From NCBI RefSeq assembly GCF_007858535.1, contig NZ_CP040174.1, forward strand, positions 744,001 to 808,000: a stretch of DNA of 64,000 nucleotides, read 5' to 3'. Origin of the DNA: Arthrobacter sp. UKPF54-2 (GTDB lineage: Bacteria > Actinomycetota > Actinomycetes > Actinomycetales > Micrococcaceae). Every line of letters begins with the position of its first letter. Position 1 is the first letter of the stretch. A model generated the notes under the pieces. The model was given only the letters and a program-made list of their open reading frames with translations, ran no database searches and was not told the origin of the DNA. Shown here piece by piece: positions 33,668 to 42,728 of the stretch. Made by a program: the position numbers and the translations under genes.

Positions 33668-36664
33668 GTGACTGTTACTACCGCTCTTTACCGCAGGTAC
33701 CGCCCCGATTCGTTCGCGGACGTTATCGGGCAGGAACACGTCACCGACCCGCTGATGACGGCGTTGCGGAAGAACCGCGTCAACCACGCCTACCTCTTCT
33801 CCGGCCCCCGGGGCTGCGGCAAAACCACCTCCGCCCGCATCCTGGCGCGCTGCCTGAACTGCGCCGACGGCCCCACGGACACCCCCTGCGGCGTCTGCCC
33901 CAGCTGCGTTGAGCTCGCCCGCGGCGGCGCGGGCTCGCTCGACGTGATCGAGATCGACGCCGCCAGCCACGGCGGCGTGGACGACGCCCGCGACCTGCGT
34001 GAACGCGCCACCTACGCCCCGGTCCGCGACCGCTACAAAATCTTCATCATTGACGAAGCCCACATGGTCACTTCGGCCGGCTTCAACGCGTTGCTGAAGA
34101 TCGTTGAAGAACCGCCGGAACACATCAAGTTCATTTTCGCCACCACGGAGCCGGACAAGGTGATCGGCACCATCCGGTCCCGCACCCACCACTACCCGTT
34201 CCGGCTGGTCCCGCCGGAGCCGCTGATGGCGTATCTGGAACTGCTCTGCACGCAGGAGAACGTACCCGTCGCCCCGGGCGTGCTCTCACTCGTCATCCGT
34301 GCCGGCGGCGGCTCCGTGCGTGACTCGCTCTCCGTACTGGACCAGCTGATGGCCGGCGCAGGCCCCAACGGGCTGGACTACGAACTCGCCGTAGCCCTGC
34401 TGGGCTACACGCACGCCTCCCTGCTGGACGACGTCGTAGAGGCCGTCGCCGCCTCCGACGCCGCCACCGTCTTCCGCGCCGTGGACCGTGTGATCCAGAC
34501 CGGCCACGATCCGCGCCGCTTCGTCGAGGACCTGCTCGAGCGGTTCCGCGACCTGATCATCGTGCAGGCCATGCCGGAGAGCGCCCAGTCGATCCTCCGC
34601 GGCATGCCGGCGGACCAGATCGCCCGGATGCAGAACCAGGCCCACAACCTCGGTGCGTCCGAACTCTCCCGCGCGGCCGACGTCACCAATACTGCGCTCA
34701 CCGAGATGACCGGCGCCACGTCGCCGCGCCTGCATCTTGAGCTGCTCTGCGCCCGGATCCTGCTGCCCAGCTCTGAGCAGACCGAACGCGGCATCGCCGC
34801 CCGGATCGACCGGGTGGAGCGGCGCCTCAACTACGCGGGGAACGACGTCGGTGCCCCCGCCGCGGGTCAGGGCCAGTCCGCACCGGCAGCGTCCGCGCCA
34901 GCACCGTCCGCTCCGGCTGCGGCTCCCGCGCCGGTCGCCGGACCCGCAGCCCCGCCCGCCCAGGCTCCCACACCGGCTGCAGCCGCCCAGGACGCACACC
35001 AGCAACGCCCGCTCACGGCGCCGCGGGTCAGCACCAACGACTGGCCGGTGGAGGACCCCGCCGCGGCGAACGGCGCCTCCCGACCTGCGCCGGCCGCCGC
35101 GCCGCAGCCTTCCCCGCCGGCTCAGCCTGCCCCGGCCCAGCCTGCCCCGGCAAGCCACCCCGAGCGGGCGCCGAGCGCTTCCGCGCCGGCGGACGCGGCC
35201 CGGACCGCGCCGGCAACGGCACCCGCCCCGGCCGCCGCACCTGCCGGGGCCGGCCCCGACGTCGAGGTCCTCCGCCGCGCCTGGCCCGAGATCCTGCAGA
35301 CCCTGACGAAGATCAAACGCAGCACGTGGGCACTCGTCGAACCCAACGCCCAGGTCGGACACTTCGAGGGCCAGGAACTGACACTGTCCTTCACCACTTC
35401 CGGGCTCGCCGGCGCCTTTGGCCGCGCGGACCACGCCGAGAACCTGCGCCAGGCGATCCACAAAACGATCGGCATCGACTGCCAGATCACGGCCGTGGCC
35501 GGCGGAACCAACAGCGCAGCGAGCTCTGAGCCAAACCCAAAAGCGCCCGCTAGCCGGGAGCACGCCCCGGCCACGGAGGCGGATGTTGCGTGGGGCCTGG
35601 CCCCCGCCATTCCCGCTGCGCCCGCAGCCCCACCGGCGGCCGTAAGCGACGCGGGCCCCGCGGCCGCCTCCGCCGCGGCAACGGCCGGCCCCGTTCCGGA
35701 GCCGGCCCGGCAGCCCGCACCCCAGCCCGCCGCCGTGGCAGCCCCGCCGGCGGCCGAAAAAGACGCGAGCCCAGCGCCCGCCGCGGCGTCCGGAAGCACG
35801 GATGCTGACGCCAGCGGTTCGTACTCCTACCCCGACGACGACTGGGGGCCGCCGCGGGACGAAGACGCGCCTCCCCTGGACGAGGAACCGCCGATGGACT
35901 GGGACCCCCAAGCCGCGGCGTCCGTCCGGCCCACAGCGTCCGCACCTTCCCTGGCCGCGGCCTGGGCCTCCGACTCCGCGCAGACCGCGACGCGCGCCCG
36001 CTCCGGCGGCAGCGCGGCAGGCAGGGTACCCGCCACAGCACCGGCCACAGCCCACACCGCGGCCCCGCCCGCCCCGGATACCTCCGCCGACCCGTGGGCA
36101 CGCGCCGTCGAGCAGTCCCCCGGGGTCTGGAGCGTCGGCACGGAACTGAACGTGGGGCGGCACCCCGTCCCGGAGGCACAGCAGGCCACACAGCTGGCCG
36201 CGCCGCAGCCTGCGCCGCGCAGTCCGGAGCCGCCGCATTACGAGCCTGCGGCCGCGCAGATTCCGAAGCCTGTCGGCGCCTTCCCGGGCGGATCTGGTCA
36301 CGCCGGCGCCCCGGAGCGCATGCCCGCGCCGCAGCCCGCCCCGGCCGCCGGCGCGTCCATGGTCATCACGGCCGCCGCGTCCCCGGTGGCGGCCACGGCT
36401 CCGGTCGGTGCGCCGGCTGCTTCCGGGCGGCAGAGTCTTTACCAGCGGCTCTCCAACAGCCCCGAGGCGGAGGCCGGGCGCGCCAAGGCACCCGCGCGCG
36501 CCGCCGTTGCCGCCACGAGCTACGAACAGGACGTCCCCAGCGCGGACGACGAGACGATCGAGGAATCGGGCGTCTTCGGCCGCGCCGCCGTCGAGCGTAT
36601 TCTGGGCGGGAAGCTGCTTGAGGAACGTTCACTGGACGGAAGCCCGCTGGCGCCACGCCTCTAG
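33668..36664 (+). CDS. dnaX: DNA polymerase III subunit gamma/tau
   Basis: 998 aa, GTG start. Clamp-loader AAA+ ATPase: Walker A GPRGCGKT (46-53), zinc module with C62, C65, C74, C77 and C80, Walker B/DEAH at 129-132, and sensor segments to residue ~370. The rest is mostly Ala/Pro-rich low complexity, interrupted at ~535-615 by a folded segment (VLRRAWPEILQTLTKIKRSTW ... FTTSGLAGAF) that corresponds to the tau C-terminal region contacting polymerase or helicase. At 998 aa it is much longer than the ~640-aa enterobacterial form. No slippery sequence was identified. recR follows 48 bp later; the usual YbaB/EbfC gene is absent between them. Confidence 0.97.
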   Translation: MTVTTALYRRYRPDSFADVIGQEHVTDPLMTALRKNRVNHAYLFSGPRGCGKTTSARILARCLNCADGPTDTPCGVCPSCVELARGGAGSLDVIEIDAASHGGVDDARDLRERATYAPVRDRYKIFIIDEAHMVTSAGFNALLKIVEEPPEHIKFIFATTEPDKVIGTIRSRTHHYPFRLVPPEPLMAYLELLCTQENVPVAPGVLSLVIRAGGGSVRDSLSVLDQLMAGAGPNGLDYELAVALLGYTHASLLDDVVEAVAASDAATVFRAVDRVIQTGHDPRRFVEDLLERFRDLIIVQAMPESAQSILRGMPADQIARMQNQAHNLGASELSRAADVTNTALTEMTGATSPRLHLELLCARILLPSSEQTERGIAARIDRVERRLNYAGNDVGAPAAGQGQSAPAASAPAPSAPAAAPAPVAGPAAPPAQAPTPAAAAQDAHQQRPLTAPRVSTNDWPVEDPAAANGASRPAPAAAPQPSPPAQPAPAQPAPASHPERAPSASAPADAARTAPATAPAPAAAPAGAGPDVEVLRRAWPEILQTLTKIKRSTWALVEPNAQVGHFEGQELTLSFTTSGLAGAFGRADHAENLRQAIHKTIGIDCQITAVAGGTNSAASSEPNPKAPASREHAPATEADVAWGLAPAIPAAPAAPPAAVSDAGPAAASAAATAGPVPEPARQPAPQPAAVAAPPAAEKDASPAPAAASGSTDADASGSYSYPDDDWGPPRDEDAPPLDEEPPMDWDPQAAASVRPTASAPSLAAAWASDSAQTATRARSGGSAAGRVPATAPATAHTAAPPAPDTSADPWARAVEQSPGVWSVGTELNVGRHPVPEAQQATQLAAPQPAPRSPEPPHYEPAAAQIPKPVGAFPGGSGHAGAPERMPAPQPAPAAGASMVITAAASPVAATAPVGAPAASGRQSLYQRLSNSPEAEAGRAKAPARAAVAATSYEQDVPSADDETIEESGVFGRAAVERILGGKLLEERSLDGSPLAPRL

Positions 36665-36712
36665 CCTTCCGGCGGCCCGCGGCCCGCCACCCCCTAAACG
36701 AACGAGGACATT

Positions 36713-37312
36713 GTGTACGAAGGTGCAGTTCAAGAGCTGATCGACGAGCTCGGCCGCCTCCCCGGCGTCGGACCCAAGTCGGCCCAGCGGCTCGCCTTCC
36801 ACATCCTCGAAGCGGACCCGCAGGACATGAAGCGCCTGGTTGAGGCCATCACCACCGTCAAGGAACGGGTGAAGTTCTGCACCGTTTGCGGCAACGTTAC
36901 CGAGCAGGAACTGTGCAACATCTGCCGGGACCCGCGCCGCGACCCGTCGGTGATCTGCGTTGTGGAGGAGTCCAAGGACGTCCTGGCCGTGGAGCGTACG
37001 CGGTCGTTCCGTGGCCGGTACCACGTGCTAGGCGGCGCCATTAACCCGATTGCCGGGATCGGCCCCGAACAGCTGCGGATCCGGGAGCTGCTCACCCGGC
37101 TCAACGACGGCGCCATCCAGGAAATCATCATCGCCACTGACCCCAACCTTGAGGGTGAGGCGACCGCTACCTACCTCGCGCGGATGCTCAAGTCGATCGG
37201 CATCGCCGTCACCCGGCTCGCGTCCGGGCTGCCGGTCGGCGGAGACCTCGAATACGCCGACGAGGTCACCCTGGGCCGCGCCTTCGAGGGCCGCCGCAAC
37301 GCCCTGAGCTGA
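36713..37312 (+). CDS. recR: Recombination mediator RecR
   Basis: 199 aa, GTG start. N-terminal helix-hairpin-helix ([17 protein letters not shown]), zinc finger C56-C59-C68-C71, Toprim domain ([13 protein letters not shown] ... [12 protein letters not shown]) and a Walker-B-like C-terminus. Works with RecO/RecF to load RecA at gaps. Follows dnaX closely and is followed at 7 bp by a GNAT gene, so the three genes probably form one transcript. Confidence 0.97.
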   Translation: MYEGAVQELIDELGRLPGVGPKSAQRLAFHILEADPQDMKRLVEAITTVKERVKFCTVCGNVTEQELCNICRDPRRDPSVICVVEESKDVLAVERTRSFRGRYHVLGGAINPIAGIGPEQLRIRELLTRLNDGAIQEIIIATDPNLEGEATATYLARMLKSIGIAVTRLASGLPVGGDLEYADEVTLGRAFEGRRNALS

Positions 37313-37319
37313 CCGGGCC

Positions 37320-37889
37320 GTGACAGCCGCACCCGCCCCCATCCGCACCGCACGCCTGACCCTGCGCCCCCTGTCCGCCGACGACGACGACGCCCTCCTG
37401 CGGTTCCGCGGCGATCCGGACGCGACACGCTACCTGTCCCACACGGCACTCAGCCCCGAGGAGAACACGACCCGGGTGCTGAAGGTACTGGCGGCGTCGG
37501 CCGCGTCCACCCCGGACTGGTTCAACTTCGGCTGGGTCATCGAACTCCAAGCCACCGGGGAGATCATCGGCGACGCCCGGACATGGAACTCGGACAGCCC
37601 TCCCGTCCCGGGAAAGATCCCGGCGGACACGGCGCGCCTCGGCTACATCCTGAACCCGGACCACCAAGGGCTTGGCCTCGGCCGGGAGGCCGCCGCTGCT
37701 CTGGTGGAGTGGTTGTTCACGGCCCGCGCAAGCCGGACAGTGTTCGCGGGCGTCTACGAACCCAACCTGCCCTCTAGCAAGCTGCTGGAACGCCTCGGCT
37801 TCAGGAAGGATCATTACTTCACCGCGGCCGAGGACACGGCCGGAAAGAGCCTCCCGTCCTGGCGCTACCGGCTGGACCGGCCCGAGTAA
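37320..37889 (+). CDS. GNAT family N-acetyltransferase (RimJ/RimL-like)
   Basis: 189 aa, GTG start 7 bp after the recR stop. Begins IRTARLTLRPLSADDDDALLRF, the standard RimJ/RimL opening, with acetyl-CoA loop LGYILNPDHQGLGLGREAAAALV (~residues 101-123) and N-L-P-S-S-K-L-L-E-R-L-G-F. Substrate unknown; might acetylate a protein N-terminus or a small molecule. Downstream is repeat cluster G2. Confidence 0.88.
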   Translation: MTAAPAPIRTARLTLRPLSADDDDALLRFRGDPDATRYLSHTALSPEENTTRVLKVLAASAASTPDWFNFGWVIELQATGEIIGDARTWNSDSPPVPGKIPADTARLGYILNPDHQGLGLGREAAAALVEWLFTARASRTVFAGVYEPNLPSSKLLERLGFRKDHYFTAAEDTAGKSLPSWRYRLDRPE

Positions 37890-38543
37890 CCCGGCCGGCA
37901 TATCCGGGCCGCATGTCCGGACCGCGACCCGCATACCCCTCCGTGACCCCTTCACGCCCATTGCGTGGCGTCGCCTGCCGGACATGTCCATCCGGTCGAC
38001 CCAAGAACGGACATAGTGGATTCTGTCCACTCCCGGGCACGCACACTGGGCATGTCCATCCATGGTCTAGCCGCCCCCCGGCCCAGGAGTGGACATGCGC
38101 AACGTCCCCGCCGGATATGTCCATCGCGTCGGCCCAGGAGTGGACATGCGCAACATCGCCGCCGGACATGTCCATCGCGTCGGCCCAGGAATGGACATAG
38201 TGGGATTATGTCCATTCCCCGGCGCGCAGACTGGGCATGTCCGTCCGTGGCCCGGCTGCCCAAGCCCGCAGTCAGCCAGCCCCAGCCCGCAGTCAGCCAG
38301 CTCTGCCCCGCAGCCGGCCCCACCCACCCCAGCCCGCAGTCAGCCATCCCGGACCGGGCCGGCCCGGAACCAGCCCCACCCAGACCCCGCCCCATCGGCC
38401 CCAGTCAGCACCCCCGTTCGGTCACAATTGAACGCCGGGCCGCCAGCGGCGATAAACTGGGCGGAGAAGTCGCCGTCGCGCCGTTTGGCCGCGCCGTTGA
38501 GCGGCTTTGCCCAGAACCCCGATGATCCAGTGAGGGTGCGCGC
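37890..38543. other. 654-bp gene-free region with repeat cluster G2 and three short direct repeats
   Basis: No gene is supported, although all frames stay open. From 37905 to 38245 the words GGACATGTCC, GGACATGCGC, GGACATAGTG and GGGCATGTCC recur about ten times, including a hairpin GAATGGACATA/TATGTCCATTC near 38190-38220 and a 51-bp tandem duplication (38089-38190). From about 38262 to 38345, AGCCCGCAGTCAGCCA occurs three times. The last ~100 bp should hold the lysC promoter. Confidence 0.85.
38089..38190. repeat. 51-bp tandem repeat, two copies
   Basis: Units at 38089-38139 and 38140-38190 both start GTGGACATGCGCAAC and end CGCGTCGGCCCAGGA with three or four differences. Part of cluster G2. 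Confidence 0.93.
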
Positions 38544-39890
38544 ATGAGTTTGCCCACGACCGAAGTCCACCCCGGAGTGCTGCCCGCAATTCCCGCCGTC
38601 ACCAAGCAGCTCGTCGTAAAGAAGTTCGGCGGCTCCTCCGTGGCCGACGCCGAGGGCATTAAGCGCGTCGCCCGGCGCGTCGTGGACGCCCACAACGCCG
38701 GCGACGAGGTCGTCGTCGTGGTGTCCGCCATGGGCGACACCACCGACGAACTTCTCGACCTTGCCGCCCAGGTGACCGACTCCGCCCCGGCCCGGGAAAT
38801 GGACATGCTCCTTTCCGCCGGCGAGCGCATCTCCATGGCCCTGCTTGCGATGGCCATCAACAAGTACGGCGCCTCGGCCCAGTCGTTCACCGGTTCCCAG
38901 GCCGGCATGATCACCGACGGCATCCACGGCAAGGCCCGGATCATCGACGTCGACCCGCACCGGATCCGCACGGCCCTGGACAAGGGACACATCGCCATCG
39001 TCGCGGGCTTCCAAGGGATGAGCCGCACCACGAACGAGATCACCACGCTGGGCCGCGGCGGCTCGGACACCACCGCGGTGGCACTGGCCGCCGCCCTCGA
39101 CGCCGATGTCTGCGAGATCTTCACCGACGTTGATGGGATCTACACGGCGGATCCACGGGTTGTGCCCTCCGCCCGGAAGATCGACCGGATCTCCAGCGAG
39201 GAAATGCTCGAGCTCGCGGCCTCGGGGGCCAAGATCCTGCACCTGCGCTGCGTGGAATACGCGCGCCGCTTTGGGGTGCCGCTGCACGTCCGCTCCTCAT
39301 TCAGCCAGAACGAAGGCACCTGGGTCCTGCCCAGCGCCGATGACAAGATCACGATTCAAGAGGGAGTTGCCTTGGAGCAGCCAATCATCTCCGGCGTTGC
39401 ACACGACCGTTCCGAAGCAAAGGTCACGGTGGTGGGCGTCCCGGACATCCCCGGCAAGGCCGCGGCGATCTTCCAGGTCATCGCCGATGCGCACTCCAAC
39501 ATCGACATGATCGTCCAGAACGTTTCCACGCACGGGACGGGCCGGACGGACATCTCCTTCACGCTGCCCATTGTTGAAGGTGCCGACGCCTTGGCCGCCC
39601 TCCGCGCGGCCCAGGCTGAGATCGGCTTCGAGAACATCGAATACAACGAGAAGATCGGCAAGCTGTCGCTGATCGGTGCCGGCATGCGCTCTCACCCCGG
39701 CGTTTCCGCACGATTCTTCGCAGCGCTTTCCGAGGCTGGGATCAACATCAACATGATCTCCACCTCGGAAATCCGTATCTCGGTGGTGACCCATGCCGAC
39801 CTGCTCGATGACGCCGTGCGCGCCATCCACAAGGCCTTTGACCTGGACAGCGAAGACGAGGCCACGGTCTACGGCGGCACCGGCCGCTAG
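38544..39890 (+). CDS. lysC: Aspartate kinase (aspartokinase)
   Basis: 448 aa, ATG. Phosphorylates aspartate, entry to lysine, threonine and methionine synthesis and to diaminopimelate. Kinase domain starts [21 protein letters not shown] and contains [18 protein letters not shown] and [13 protein letters not shown]. Two ACT domains follow (~residue 285 to the end) with [19 protein letters not shown] and [25 protein letters not shown], implying feedback by lysine and/or threonine. Relatives make a separate beta subunit from an internal start; that is likely here but not visible. asd does not follow within this window. Confidence 0.97.
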   Translation: MSLPTTEVHPGVLPAIPAVTKQLVVKKFGGSSVADAEGIKRVARRVVDAHNAGDEVVVVVSAMGDTTDELLDLAAQVTDSAPAREMDMLLSAGERISMALLAMAINKYGASAQSFTGSQAGMITDGIHGKARIIDVDPHRIRTALDKGHIAIVAGFQGMSRTTNEITTLGRGGSDTTAVALAAALDADVCEIFTDVDGIYTADPRVVPSARKIDRISSEEMLELAASGAKILHLRCVEYARRFGVPLHVRSSFSQNEGTWVLPSADDKITIQEGVALEQPIISGVAHDRSEAKVTVVGVPDIPGKAAAIFQVIADAHSNIDMIVQNVSTHGTGRTDISFTLPIVEGADALAALRAAQAEIGFENIEYNEKIGKLSLIGAGMRSHPGVSARFFAALSEAGININMISTSEIRISVVTHADLLDDAVRAIHKAFDLDSEDEATVYGGTGR

Positions 39891-39926
39891 GACCGCCCCA
39901 AGGGCCCCGCGCCCAAGGGCCAACGC

Positions 39927-39960
39927 GCGAAGGGAGCGGCATCAGTGCCGCTCCCTTCGC
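39927..39960 (+). terminator. Terminator of lysC
   Basis: Perfect 15-bp stem GCGAAGGGAGCGGCA/TGCCGCTCCCTTCGC with a TCAG loop, 36 bp after the stop. Can serve both strands because the next gene is convergent. Confidence 0.88.
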
Positions 39961-39979
39961 CGTCCCGTTCACACCCGGG

Positions 39980-40213
39980 TCAGACCTGCTCCTTGGGGAG
40001 ATCCTCCCGGCGGACCGCGTAGTGGTGCCCCTGCGAATCGGTCTCGACTTCGAAGCCGGCCAGATCAGTCTCCGAGGCCTGCTCGAAGTCATCGTGCCGG
40101 TGCACGACCGGCGCGGAATAATCGCCGCGCGAAGCAGGGCCAAAAAGGAACCGCGCCCAGTTCGACGGGTGCAGGCGCCGACGCAATGCAGCCGCTCTCA
40201 ATGCACGTGCCAT
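39980..40213 (-). CDS. Small hypothetical protein, paralogue of the 74-aa protein upstream
   Basis: 77 aa, ATG. Basic N-terminus (MARALRAAALRRRLHPSNWARFLFGPASRGDY) followed by an acidic, beta-like C-terminus ending LAGFEVETDSQGHHYAVRREDLPKE. The shared FGPASR word and the terminal H-x-Y-x-V pattern relate it to the gene at 40319-40543. No function recognised; possibly a nucleic-acid or ribosome-associated small protein, by composition only. Confidence 0.65.
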   Translation of the reverse strand: MARALRAAALRRRLHPSNWARFLFGPASRGDYSAPVVHRHDDFEQASETDLAGFEVETDSQGHHYAVRREDLPKEQV

Positions 40214-40318
40214 ATTCCCACCCCCTTTCCTGTTGACAGGCCAAGCGAAGGTGGCGCGGGCGGCGCCAGTGCCCCCATTTTACGCCCGACGGCGGCCAAA
40301 AGGGCAGGGCAGCGGCGC

Positions 40319-40543
40319 CTAGCGCAGGGACTTGTCGCCGGGGTTGCGGGGCACCACATAGGTGCTGCCGTCCGGCCGGTGCAGGGTTTCCCACTGCTGG
40401 GTCTCGGCCTCCCGTTGGGCCAGCAGCTGGCGGTTCTGCTCCGTCATCTCATGGCCGATCGACGTCCGGCTGGCGGGGCCGAAGACCGCCCTCAGCTTCC
40501 CGGTCGCACGCATAAACCGCTGGGCGGTGTTTTCCTTGGCCAT
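40319..40543 (-). CDS. Small hypothetical protein
   Basis: 74 aa, ATG. MAKENTAQRFMRATGKLRAVFGPASRTSIGHEM, then a helical Gln/Glu segment and TLHRPDGSTYVVPRNPGD. Similar in design to the 77-aa neighbour. Divergent from the MarR-type regulator with 75 bp between starts, so it may be under that regulator's control. Confidence 0.7.
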   Translation of the reverse strand: MAKENTAQRFMRATGKLRAVFGPASRTSIGHEMTEQNRQLLAQREAETQQWETLHRPDGSTYVVPRNPGDKSLR

Positions 40544-40581
40544 GACCCACTCCTTCGAAACGGACGTGGCACCAGTGTACG

Positions 40582-40599
40582 CTAATCATTAGTGCACTA
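40582..40599. promoter_or_regulatory. Overlapping palindromic operator candidate in the marR divergent promoter
   Basis: CTAATCATTAG (40582-40592) and TAGTGCACTA (40590-40599) are both perfect or near-perfect dyads in an AT-rich island. MarR/OhrR proteins typically bind such sites. The ribosome site GAAGGAGG follows at 40606-40613. Confidence 0.6.
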
Positions 40600-40618
40600 A
40601 CTATTTGAAGGAGGCCCA

Positions 40619-41119
40619 ATGGCTGTCCCCGATCTCGCCGCCCCAGCAGCACCGGAGGCCGGCGCCCCCGCGGACGAGGACCTCCTGCTCGAGCACCAGC
40701 TCTGCTTCGCCCTGACCGTCGCGTCCCGCAGCGTCGTGGGCGCCTACAAGCCGGTGCTCGACAAGCTGGGCCTCACCCACCCGCAGTATCTGGTGATGCT
40801 CTGCCTGTGGGAATCGAGCCCCCGCACGGTCCGGGAGATCAGCGAAGCCCTAGCCCAGGAACCCGCCACGATCTCGCCGCTGTTGCGGCGGCTGGAGGCC
40901 GCGGGCTACCTCACACGGCAGCGTGCCGAAGGCAACGAACGCAGTCTCGCCGTGCGGCTGACCGACCGCGGGGCGGCGCTGCGGCAGCAGGCGACGGCGG
41001 TCCCCGGCACTATGATGGCGCGGCTGGGCCTGGACCGCGAACAGGTCAGCGAACTGCATGCCGCCATGATGCGGCTCATCGCCGCCACCCGGGACGCGGA
41101 CCAGGGCCACAGCGGCTAG
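40619..41119 (+). CDS. MarR family regulator, OhrR-like
   Basis: 166 aa, ATG with GAAGGAGG upstream. The L-L-L-E-H-Q-L-C-F-A-L stretch near residue 33 matches the position of the redox-sensing cysteine in OhrR, the organic-peroxide sensor. The winged helix (REISEALAQEPATISPLLRRLEAAGYLTRQRAEGNERSLAVRLTDRGAAL) is canonical. OhrR usually sits beside ohr, which is not here; the divergent 74-aa gene is the obvious local target. Extended Ala/Pro-rich N-terminus of ~20 aa is unusual. Confidence 0.85.
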   Translation: MAVPDLAAPAAPEAGAPADEDLLLEHQLCFALTVASRSVVGAYKPVLDKLGLTHPQYLVMLCLWESSPRTVREISEALAQEPATISPLLRRLEAAGYLTRQRAEGNERSLAVRLTDRGAALRQQATAVPGTMMARLGLDREQVSELHAAMMRLIAATRDADQGHSG

Positions 41120-41206
41120 TCCCCTTGGACACGGCCCCGGGCCCGTCTGGCCCGAAGCGCGATGTTGGACCGGCGCTAGAATGAGTAAAACCGAGGAGAG
41201 CCGACC

Positions 41207-41767
41207 ATGCGCAAGACCCTGACTCCCACCCTGCTCGCCCTGATCACGGCTGCCGGGCTTGCGGCCTGCTCCCCGGCCGGCGGACCCGCGCCGAGCGCCT
41301 CGACCACCGGCACCGCCTCCGCTTCGGCTTCGGCCAGCAGCACGGGAACCCCCTCCGCCGACGCCGAAACCACCGCCCCGGCGCCGTCGCCGTCGGCTGC
41401 CGCCCCGACCGCCGGACCAGGGCAGGGCAACGCAGAACTGGCGATTATGGTCACGTCCGCCGAGGGCGGGAAGGCCACCAACTACACCTTGGTGTGCCAG
41501 AACGGGATTCCCGCCGCGGAAAGCCAGCACCCGACCGCCGCCGCGGGCTGCGCCGCCCTGAAGGAGAACGCAGCCCTCCTCAGCCCCGAGCCCCGGCCCA
41601 CGGACAAGGCCTGTACCCAGCAGTACGGCGGCCCGGAGGAGGCGACGGTCACGGGCTCGGTGGATGGCAAGGCTGTCGAAGCCAGGTTCAGCCTGCGCGA
41701 CGGCTGCGAGATCGCCCAGTGGAAAGCCGCCAAGGACATTCTGGGATCCACCGGTGGAGCTGTCTAA
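41207..41767 (+). CDS. Lipoprotein with subtilisin-inhibitor-like (SSI) domain
   Basis: 186 aa, ATG; TAGAAT at 41177-41182 is a likely -10 box and GAGGAGAG the ribosome site. Signal peptide with lipobox GLAAC (C21), then a Ser/Thr/Ala/Pro linker to ~residue 75. The rest resembles the Streptomyces subtilisin inhibitor fold: four cysteines (LVCQNG, GCAAL, ACTQQYGGP, DGCEIAQW) and the VTGSVDGKAVEARF strand. The convergent neighbouring operon end faces a secreted subtilase gene (43172-46429), which suggests a protease-inhibitor pairing. Confidence 0.8.
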   Translation: MRKTLTPTLLALITAAGLAACSPAGGPAPSASTTGTASASASASSTGTPSADAETTAPAPSPSAAAPTAGPGQGNAELAIMVTSAEGGKATNYTLVCQNGIPAAESQHPTAAAGCAALKENAALLSPEPRPTDKACTQQYGGPEEATVTGSVDGKAVEARFSLRDGCEIAQWKAAKDILGSTGGAV

Positions 41768-42728
41768 ACTGCAGCACCTCCCGCAGGACGAGTGGCTCCG
41801 GCGCGAAGCCGCCCACGCCCAGCGCGTCCGCACCTATGCCGATCCCTACCTCGCCCGGAGGTCGGCCGGCCAGAAGCACCCGGTGGAGGACTTCCTCTTC
41901 ACCTACTACACCCAGAAGCCCGGCCAGTTGCTGCGCTGGCATCCCGGCGCCGGCGTTGTGCTCTCCGGAACCGCCGCCGCGGCGCGCGCCGGTTGGAAGT
42001 ACTACCGCACTGCCACCGCCGACGAACTCGCCGCCGCCGGCCTGAAGCCGGGCACGGACGCCGTGACGGTCGACGTCGAACGGTTCCTCACCGAGCGGCG
42101 CGATGCCGTGCAGTTTGCCGGCATCATCCTGGCGGGAACGGCCGCCCGGCCGGCGCAGTTCGGCTGCTTTGGCCTGCACGAGTGGGCCATGGTCTACCGG
42201 CAGGACAAGTTCGAACTGCGGCACGAATACCTGAAACTGCGGCTCGGTTCCGAGGGGACGGACAAAGTGGTGGAGGACAACAGGATCCGGTGCTCGCATT
42301 TCGACGCCTACCGGTTCTACGCCCCGGACGCGGTGCCGCTCAACACCCTGGAGCCGAGCCGCGAGAACCAGCGGAGCATGGAACAACCCGGCTGCCTGCA
42401 CGCGAACATGGACCTCTACAAGTGGGCCTACAAGCTGGCGCCCGCATTGCCCAGCGAGCTGGTCATGGACTGCTTCGAACTGTCCTGGCGGATCCGCGCC
42501 ATGGACATGCGCGCCTCCCCCTACGAGCTGAGCGAGTGGGGTTATCCCCCCATCCGGATCGAAACGCCGGACGGGAAAGCCGAGTACGTGGACCAGCAAA
42601 GGGCGTTCGCCGCCGCATCGCAGGAGCTGCGCGGACGGCTGCTGCTCGAACTCACGCCGCTGCTGCAGGCCGCCGGCACCGCGACCGCGGCGCCCCCGGT
42701 TCCGGCCGGCCGGGAAGGACGCCCATGA
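41754..42728 (+). CDS. Conserved actinobacterial protein annotated in relatives as 3-methyladenine DNA glycosylase; function unproven
   Basis: 324 aa from the GTG at 41754, overlapping the upstream stop by 14 bp. Highly conserved family: GQKHPVEDFLFTYYTQKPGQLLRWHPGAGV, FGCFGLHEWAMVYRQ, IRCSHFDAYRFY, CLHANMDLYKWAYKL and MDMRASPYELSEWGYPPI. The many invariant Trp/His/Cys/Tyr residues suggest an enzyme. I see neither the HhH-GPD motif of AlkA nor the Zn-snap motif of Tag, so the DNA glycosylase label carried by homologues should be treated with caution. Cytoplasmic, no signal peptide. Confidence 0.75.
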   Translation: MELSKLQHLPQDEWLRREAAHAQRVRTYADPYLARRSAGQKHPVEDFLFTYYTQKPGQLLRWHPGAGVVLSGTAAAARAGWKYYRTATADELAAAGLKPGTDAVTVDVERFLTERRDAVQFAGIILAGTAARPAQFGCFGLHEWAMVYRQDKFELRHEYLKLRLGSEGTDKVVEDNRIRCSHFDAYRFYAPDAVPLNTLEPSRENQRSMEQPGCLHANMDLYKWAYKLAPALPSELVMDCFELSWRIRAMDMRASPYELSEWGYPPIRIETPDGKAEYVDQQRAFAAASQELRGRLLLELTPLLQAAGTATAAPPVPAGREGRP

